Of a DNA stretch of 64,000 bases, positions 59,288 to 64,000 are shown one piece after another; positions within the stretch are counted from its first letter, which is position 1; the number at the start of each line of letters is the position of its first letter. The DNA is from Bin87 sp034423575 (GTDB lineage: Bacteria > Chloroflexota > Dehalococcoidia > Lucifugimonadales > UBA3495). The notes beneath the pieces were generated by a model. That model was not told the origin of the DNA. It saw only the letters and a list, made by a program, of their open reading frames with translations, and ran no database searches. The stretch spans positions 1 to 64,000 of the forward strand of contig DAOUIF010000082.1 in the NCBI GenBank assembly GCA_034423575.1, read 5' to 3'. The translations under genes were made by a program, and so were the position numbers.

Positions 59288-60628
59288 TCAGTGCTGCACC
59301 AATCCCTCTTCCATCATGGCGGCGATGGCGCCGTCGAACGCCTCGATGGTGAAGTCGATGTCGGCTTCAGTGTGGGTGCCGGAGAGCACGCCGCTGGTGC
59401 GGGACATGAGGTCCACGCCGCGCACCTGGAGGGCCTGGCGCAGGGCGCGCTGGATGCCGATGGGCTGGTCCTTCAGGCGGGATGCGTCCAGGCCGGCGAT
59501 GCTCCGCTCCCCGAAGAACATGTGGAACGTTGAGGCCTCGCCATAGACCGTGGCGTTGACCTCGCGGCGATCCACGACCTCGCGAAGTCCGACCCGGAGC
59601 CGCTCGGCCATGAGATCGGCCTGGGCGTTGTACTCACCGGTGGCGACCAGGCGCAGGGCGGCGTTGCCTGACGCGGCAGCGTAGGGATTGGCGTTGAAGG
59701 TGCCGCCATGGAGGACGCGCTCGTAGCGGTCGTGGTGGCTGTCTCCCGTCTGGTGCATGACGGCCATGACCTCATCGCGGCCGCCGACCGCACCGCCGGG
59801 CAGGCCGCCGGTGATGATCTTGGCCATGGTGCAGAGGTCAGGGTCCACTCCGAGCCGCTCCTGGGCTCCACCGGGCGCCCAACGGAAGCCCGTGATGACT
59901 TCGTCCAGGATCATGACGACGCCATGCTCCCGGGTCAGGCGGCGCACGCCGTCCAGGAAGCCGTCGGGCAGGGGCACCGTGCCGTATGACGCCCCGGATG
60001 CTTCCGTGATGACGCCGGCGATGTTGTCGTCGCTGTTCAGGACGTTTTCCAGCGCGGCGAGGTCCGTGGGCAGCACGATGATGGAGTCGATGGTGCCCTG
60101 GGGAATGCCAATGGACGCCGGCACGTCAAAGGGGGGAAGGTTGCCCGGCATTACATAATCGTGCCAACCGTGGTAGTGCGACTCCCAGCGGATGATCTTC
60201 TCCTTGCCGGTGAAGGCGCGAGCCACGCGCATGGCCAGCATGGTGGCTTCCGCGCCCGACCCCACGAAGCGGACCTTGTCGACGCAGGGCATCAGCGTGC
60301 AGACCCGCTCGCCCCACTCCAGCATGGATTCGGTGGGCGCGCCGAAGTGCGCGCCGTCAGCCAGGACACCGGACAGCGCGGCGACCACATCGGGGTGCGC
60401 ATGGCCCAACAGGAGCGATGCTGAGCCCATGCCGTAGTCTACGTACTCATTGCCGTCGATGTCCCATTTGCGGGGACCGCTGCCGCGGGCGATAACCACC
60501 GGGAACGGGTCGGAGGTATAGCCGTCGTGTCCCGGGCTCCCCGAGGGGAACCGGGCCTGGTAGCTCGGCTGGAGTTCCCGCGAACGGGGGTTCATGCGGA
60601 TGTACTGGTCCTGGATGGTTTCAGCCAT
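59288..60628 (-). CDS. Glutamate-1-semialdehyde aminomutase-like class III aminotransferase
   Basis: 446 residues, with AGGAG before the ATG at 60628. It has the class III PLP fold: VRFVGSGAEATMLAMRVARAFTGKEKII, ESHYHGWHDYVM, VMILDEVITGFRW with Asp242, and MAKIITGGLPGGAVGGR with Lys270. The closest well-known relative is HemL (glutamate-1-semialdehyde 2,1-aminomutase), but similar class III enzymes act in amine catabolism. The chain is slightly longer than typical HemL at both ends, and no heme genes are adjacent, so a catabolic aminotransferase is an equal option. Confidence 0.82.
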   Translation of the reverse strand: MAETIQDQYIRMNPRSRELQPSYQARFPSGSPGHDGYTSDPFPVVIARGSGPRKWDIDGNEYVDYGMGSASLLLGHAHPDVVAALSGVLADGAHFGAPTESMLEWGERVCTLMPCVDKVRFVGSGAEATMLAMRVARAFTGKEKIIRWESHYHGWHDYVMPGNLPPFDVPASIGIPQGTIDSIIVLPTDLAALENVLNSDDNIAGVITEASGASYGTVPLPDGFLDGVRRLTREHGVVMILDEVITGFRWAPGGAQERLGVDPDLCTMAKIITGGLPGGAVGGRDEVMAVMHQTGDSHHDRYERVLHGGTFNANPYAAASGNAALRLVATGEYNAQADLMAERLRVGLREVVDRREVNATVYGEASTFHMFFGERSIAGLDASRLKDQPIGIQRALRQALQVRGVDLMSRTSGVLSGTHTEADIDFTIEAFDGAIAAMMEEGLVQH

Positions 60629-60657
60629 GGTATTAACTCCTGTGGTAGTGTCGTGGG

Positions 60658-62622
60658 TTAGTTGTCGGCGGCGGCCAGAGCCTCAGGTTCCCCCAGTGCC
60701 GCGCCGAATACCTCGGCAAGTTGGGCGCTTGCGGCGTCGACCGCCTGGCGGCCCTTGTCGATGACGTGGGGGAGGCCAAAGAAGCCGTGGATCACACCGT
60801 CGTAGCGGATGAGCGTGGTTTCGACGCCGGTATCTTCCAGGGCGCTGGCGTAGGCTTCGCCCTCGTCGCGGAGCGGGTCGAACTCGGCGGTGATCACCAG
60901 CGCAGGCGGCAGGTCCCCGGACAGTCGCGCCCGTCCCGGAGATGCAAAGATGTTGTAGCCGGACAGGTCGGCGTTGTCGATGTAATGGTCCCAGAACCAG
61001 CGCATGCTGGCGGTCTCAAGGAACATGCCCTGACCGTTGACGTTGTAGGAGCGGGTGTCGTAGGCGTAGTCAGTGGCGGGATAGACCAGCAACTGAAACG
61101 CCAAAGTCTGCGGGAAGTCATCCTGCGCGAGAGAAACGGCGGCGGCCAGATTTCCGCCGGCGCTGTCGCCTCCCACCGCGATCAGGTCGGCGCGGCTGCC
61201 CAGGGCGTCGGCATTGTGCATGGCCCACATGGTCGCGGTGAGGCAGTCCTCAAAAGGCGTGGGGAACTTGTGCTCGGGGGCGAGGCGGTAGTCGACTGAG
61301 ATGACCACGCAGTTTCCACCAGCGCAAAGTTCCCGGGCGGTGGCGTCAGCGGTCTCGATGTTGCCGATCACCCAGCCCCCACCGTGGTACCAGACCAATG
61401 TGCCCCACGGACCTTCGGTGGCCGGCGTGTAGATGCGAACCGGCACGTCGCCCGGTTCTTTGCCGTGCTCGTTCCGGATGATCCGGTCCTCGACTTTGCC
61501 CACCGCGGGGCCGTCCGGCCTCGGGCGATTGTTCATGATCTCGCGGCACTCGTTCACGTCCATTTCCTGGAAGGGCTTGATGCCCATGGAATCGAACAGT
61601 TCCAGGACGTGGGCAGCCTGGGGATCCAGGAGCTTGCGCATGGCCGAGGGGTCGCCCTCATGGCGGCGGTGGTACTCCTCGGTCATGTCGTCCACGGCGC
61701 CGCGCAGGAACCGGCAGGCGTCGTCCATGGCGTCACGGGCGGTGTCCATAACGCTGGCCATGCCGAAAAAGCCGTGGATCATCCCGTCGTAGCGGTTCGT
61801 CTCAGCAGGGACGCCCAGATCGTTGAGCAAACGGCCGTACGCCTCGCCTTCGTCGCGTAGGGGGTCGTATTCCGCGGTAATGATCAGCGCGGGAGCGATA
61901 TCGTCTGTGGCATCGAAGTCGGCACCCAATTGCAACGGTGCCACCAGGGGATCGGCGGCCTGAGAAGGGTCGGCTAGGTACTGGTCCCAGTACCATATCA
62001 TCACGTCACGGTCGAGGTTGTATCCCGTCCCGTTGTCGATATACGAGCCGGTGTCGAACTTGACGTCGGTCACCGGGTAGACCAGCAGTTGTTGGCTGAC
62101 CCTGAAGTCTCCGGTTTCGGCGGCCTTGATGCTGACCGCCGCAGCAAGGTTGCCTCCGGCGCTGTCGCCGCCCACGGCAACCACACCGGGCACGCCGCCG
62201 AGTTCAGCAGCGTGGTCGCTGGCCCAGATGGTAGCGTAGTAGCAGTCGTCAAAAGGCTCGGGGAACTTGGCTTCCGGGGACAAACGGTAGTCCACGGATA
62301 CCACCACGCAGCGGGAGCCGGCGCACAGGTGCCGTGCCGTGCCGTCCGCCGAGTCCAGGTTGCCGACTACCCAACCGCCGCCGTGATACCACACGAGGAT
62401 CGGGAAGGGTCCGTCACCTTCCGGTGTGTAGATGCGTACGGGCACCTCACCGGCGGGGCCGGTAACCGTGCGGTCCTGAACGTTGCCGACCTCAGGCCCG
62501 GGCGCCCGGGGCCGCTTGGCCGCGTTTGCCCGTGCTTCCGCCGGAGTAACGGTGTTGGCTGGCGGCAAACCCAAGGCTCGGGTTGCGTTGATCACCTCTT
62601 GAGCTTGCGGATGCAGTGGCAT
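60658..62622 (-). CDS. Tandem-domain HSL-family esterase/lipase (two complete catalytic units)
   Basis: 654 residues containing two full hormone-sensitive-lipase-type alpha/beta hydrolase domains (about 1-310 and 335-654). Each has the oxyanion HGGGW (80-84 and 413-417), GDSAGG with nucleophile Ser154 and Ser487, a catalytic Asp in DPLRDEGEAY (253 and 582) and His in IHGFFG (283 and 612). Single-domain forms of about 310 residues are usual. The linker (about 311-335) is charged. No signal peptide is seen, so it is probably cytoplasmic. It lies between the HemL-like and luciferase-like genes. Confidence 0.9.
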   Translation of the reverse strand: MPLHPQAQEVINATRALGLPPANTVTPAEARANAAKRPRAPGPEVGNVQDRTVTGPAGEVPVRIYTPEGDGPFPILVWYHGGGWVVGNLDSADGTARHLCAGSRCVVVSVDYRLSPEAKFPEPFDDCYYATIWASDHAAELGGVPGVVAVGGDSAGGNLAAAVSIKAAETGDFRVSQQLLVYPVTDVKFDTGSYIDNGTGYNLDRDVMIWYWDQYLADPSQAADPLVAPLQLGADFDATDDIAPALIITAEYDPLRDEGEAYGRLLNDLGVPAETNRYDGMIHGFFGMASVMDTARDAMDDACRFLRGAVDDMTEEYHRRHEGDPSAMRKLLDPQAAHVLELFDSMGIKPFQEMDVNECREIMNNRPRPDGPAVGKVEDRIIRNEHGKEPGDVPVRIYTPATEGPWGTLVWYHGGGWVIGNIETADATARELCAGGNCVVISVDYRLAPEHKFPTPFEDCLTATMWAMHNADALGSRADLIAVGGDSAGGNLAAAVSLAQDDFPQTLAFQLLVYPATDYAYDTRSYNVNGQGMFLETASMRWFWDHYIDNADLSGYNIFASPGRARLSGDLPPALVITAEFDPLRDEGEAYASALEDTGVETTLIRYDGVIHGFFGLPHVIDKGRQAVDAASAQLAEVFGAALGEPEALAAADN

Positions 62623-62654
62623 GTCGGGCCTCCACTATGATCGTTCTGTTATGC

Positions 62655-62700
62655 ACAGGGCCGCCGGGGCATCTGGTAAGGTGCGTTCCGGCGGCCCTGT
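62655..62700. terminator. 13-base inverted repeat upstream of the esterase gene
   Basis: ACAGGGCCGCCGG at 62655-62667 and CCGGCGGCCCTGT at 62688-62700 form a perfect 13-base stem with a 20-base loop between two minus-strand genes. No T tract follows. It could be the terminator of the luciferase-like gene. Confidence 0.45.
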
Positions 62701-62715
62701 TCTGGCTGCGGTGTT

Positions 62716-63888
62716 CTAGGCGTTCCGGTTCGTGTAGTCTTCCCGCGCCCGCTCCAGGGCCCGGCCTCGCCCGGCCTGCAGCGTCTCGTGGCGCTCGTAC
62801 GCCCACGTGTTGGACGCGATGGTGGCCTGCGCGCTGCCCTGGAAATGAGGCATCACGTGCCGGGCCATAAGCTCGTAGCTGTGCAGCATGTGCTCGCGGG
62901 CGGCCCAGTCCACCGTTTGGACCATGAACGCGCCAAAGCCGCCGCTGCGCTCCTCCAGCCGCTTGATGCCTTCGATGCAGTCGTCCGGCGTGCCGATGAT
63001 CCACGCGCCGCGCTCGGCCATCACGTCAATGATTTTATCCGGCGGTCCGTCCACGACCTGCGGCCGGCCCATTGTGTGCTCGAAGTATTCGCGCTGGTAG
63101 CGACCCGCACCGACGCGCGCCTGCTCAAACGCCTCCTTGCGTGTGTCCGCCAGGTGCACCGGCAGGACCATGCGCCACTCGAACCGGTCAACCGTCTGGT
63201 CGTGCTCGGCGGCCGATTCCTCGCAGATGTCCCAAAGTTCGCTCAGCTCGAGACCCTGGGGCGCCTTGGGGTCGCGGGGCGTGGTGATGGTCAGCACCGA
63301 CGCGCCGTGCTTGCCGGCCAGTGCGACGCCCGACGGGGTCTGGACGGATGCTACGGAGATGGGCATGTGCGGCGTCTGGTAGGGCCGCAACTGAAGCATG
63401 GCCTCATTAAGCTCGAACCAGTCGCTCTTGTGCGTGATGGGTTCTTTCTCGGTGAACAGCCGCATGATGACGCCCAGGGCTTCGTCCATGCGCAAGCGCT
63501 GCTTGGTGGGGTCGATGCCCATCATGTAGGCGTCGCCGGGCAGCGCGCCGGGCCCCACGCCCAGCATCACGCGGCCGCGGGTCATGTGGTCGAGCTGGGT
63601 CATCCAGTTGGCGACCATGAACGGGTGGTGATACGGCAGGCTGACGACGCCGGTGCCGAGCTTAATGTGCTTGGTGCGGTCGGCGGCCACGCCGATGAAA
63701 ATCTCCGGCGAAGAGATGATCTCCCATCCCGCGCTGTGGTGCTCACCGATCCAGGCCTCGTCGAAGCCCAGATAGTCCAGCCACTGGACCAATTCCATGT
63801 CCCGTTCCAGCGCGAGTGTGGGGTTCTCACCGGCGCGGTGGAATGGGCCCATAAAGATGCCAAACTTCAGGCGGTCGGGTAGTGCCAT
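62716..63888 (-). CDS. Luciferase-like (LLM class) flavin-dependent monooxygenase
   Basis: 390 residues with GAGGCTCC upstream and ATG 63888. LKFGIFMGPFHRAGENPTLALERDMELVQWLDYLGFDEAWIGEHHSAGWE is the family N-terminus, and YHHPFMVANWMTQLDHMTRGRVMLGVGPG the flavin-binding barrel segment. PHMPISVASVQTPSGVALAGKHGASVL comes next. These enzymes use reduced flavin from a separate reductase to oxidise ketones, sulfonates or alkanes. The protein lies at the head of a minus-strand run with the esterase and aminotransferase genes. Its substrate is not shown. Confidence 0.9.
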   Translation of the reverse strand: MALPDRLKFGIFMGPFHRAGENPTLALERDMELVQWLDYLGFDEAWIGEHHSAGWEIISSPEIFIGVAADRTKHIKLGTGVVSLPYHHPFMVANWMTQLDHMTRGRVMLGVGPGALPGDAYMMGIDPTKQRLRMDEALGVIMRLFTEKEPITHKSDWFELNEAMLQLRPYQTPHMPISVASVQTPSGVALAGKHGASVLTITTPRDPKAPQGLELSELWDICEESAAEHDQTVDRFEWRMVLPVHLADTRKEAFEQARVGAGRYQREYFEHTMGRPQVVDGPPDKIIDVMAERGAWIIGTPDDCIEGIKRLEERSGGFGAFMVQTVDWAAREHMLHSYELMARHVMPHFQGSAQATIASNTWAYERHETLQAGRGRALERAREDYTNRNA

Positions 63889-63907
63889 TGGGGAGCCTCC
63901 TCCTCTT

Positions 63908-63926
63908 ACGCATCGGGCGGATGCGT
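63908..63926. repeat. Short hairpin upstream of the luciferase-like gene
   Basis: ACGCATC-GGGCG-GATGCGT, a 7-base stem with a 5-base loop in the leader of the minus-strand gene. The same arms occur in the hairpin at 31797. The rest of 63927-64000 shows nothing I can name. Confidence 0.35.
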
Positions 63927-64000
63927 GGCGAAGGGCCGGTGCAGGGGAACGACAACTGTCGCCCGACCAGGGGCGCTTCGCTGGGTAGCTTGGGGGTGCG

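Noticed and set aside
62788..63882. 364-residue open frame on the plus strand
   Set aside because: It is antisense to the luciferase-like monooxygenase and has shadow-type composition rich in Ala, Gly, His and Val.

Overview
The window is GC-rich bacterial chromosome with dense, mostly operonic coding and no rRNA, tRNA or CRISPR array that I could find. The gene content best fits a Dehalococcoidia-type member of the Chloroflexota, probably a SAR202-like lineage. The evidence is a fused AccD-AccA carboxyltransferase, a B12-dependent ribonucleotide reductase beside nrdR, a stripped-down rsmH-ftsA-ftsZ cluster with no mur, mraY, ftsI or mraZ gene, and many accessory oxidative genes (luciferase-like and HpaB-type flavin monooxygenases, acyl-CoA dehydrogenases, aldehyde ferredoxin oxidoreductase, VOC proteins, HSL esterases). 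This placement is inference from content, not from a phylogeny.

Layout. 1-3.9 kb (minus): two acyl-CoA dehydrogenases (one cut by the window edge) and a D-aminoacylase-like amidohydrolase. 4.1-5.3 kb (plus): a DUF59/MIP18-type protein and an Mrp-type P-loop ATPase lacking the usual C-terminal CxxC. 5.3-10.9 kb (minus): accDA, then the corC-like / phosphatase / tilS operon. 11.1-12.8 kb: tsaD and a small membrane protein. 13.1-16.8 kb: rsmH, ftsA, ftsZ, ending in a clear terminator. 17.0-21.2 kb: nrdR behind an NrdR-box-like operator, two coupled unknown genes, nrdJ. 21.3-24.1 kb: pdxA-like, proC, yggT, a P-loop kinase.

24.2-28.0 kb is an accessory island on the minus strand: mcrC, a frameshifted mcrB, a lone HicB-like protein and a HEPN/PaREP1-like protein. 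28.2-34.3 kb: pepA, an NHL-repeat protein, an unknown gene, three VOC-fold genes (two of them a tandem duplicate) and a MATE exporter. 34.4-39.2 kb: yebC-ruvC-ruvA from a good sigma-70-type promoter, then uvrB and a Uma2-family protein. 39.2-40.9 kb: two genes matching the two halves of D-glutamate cyclase. 41.0-47.0 kb: an atypical winged-helix response regulator and the fakA-fakB-recG operon.

47.1-51.5 kb: nadC, a CMD-fold protein, a bicupin, an enolase-like gene with altered active-site residues, and rsmG. 51.5-54.4 kb (minus): mobA-like, moaD-like and aldehyde ferredoxin oxidoreductase, joined by ATGA overlaps. 54.5-59.2 kb: an alpha/beta hydrolase, a histidine-decarboxylase-type PLP enzyme, a double-ACT protein, an HpaB-type monooxygenase and a MOSC protein. 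59.3-63.9 kb (minus): a HemL-like aminomutase, a two-domain HSL esterase fusion and a luciferase-like monooxygenase.

The most noteworthy points are the mcrB frameshift, the enolase-like protein with Ala at the His373 position, the Mrp protein without its cluster-binding cysteines, the split D-glutamate cyclase pair, the tandem-domain esterase, the palindromes in front of rsmH and nrdR, and the unknown coupled pair between nrdR and nrdJ.
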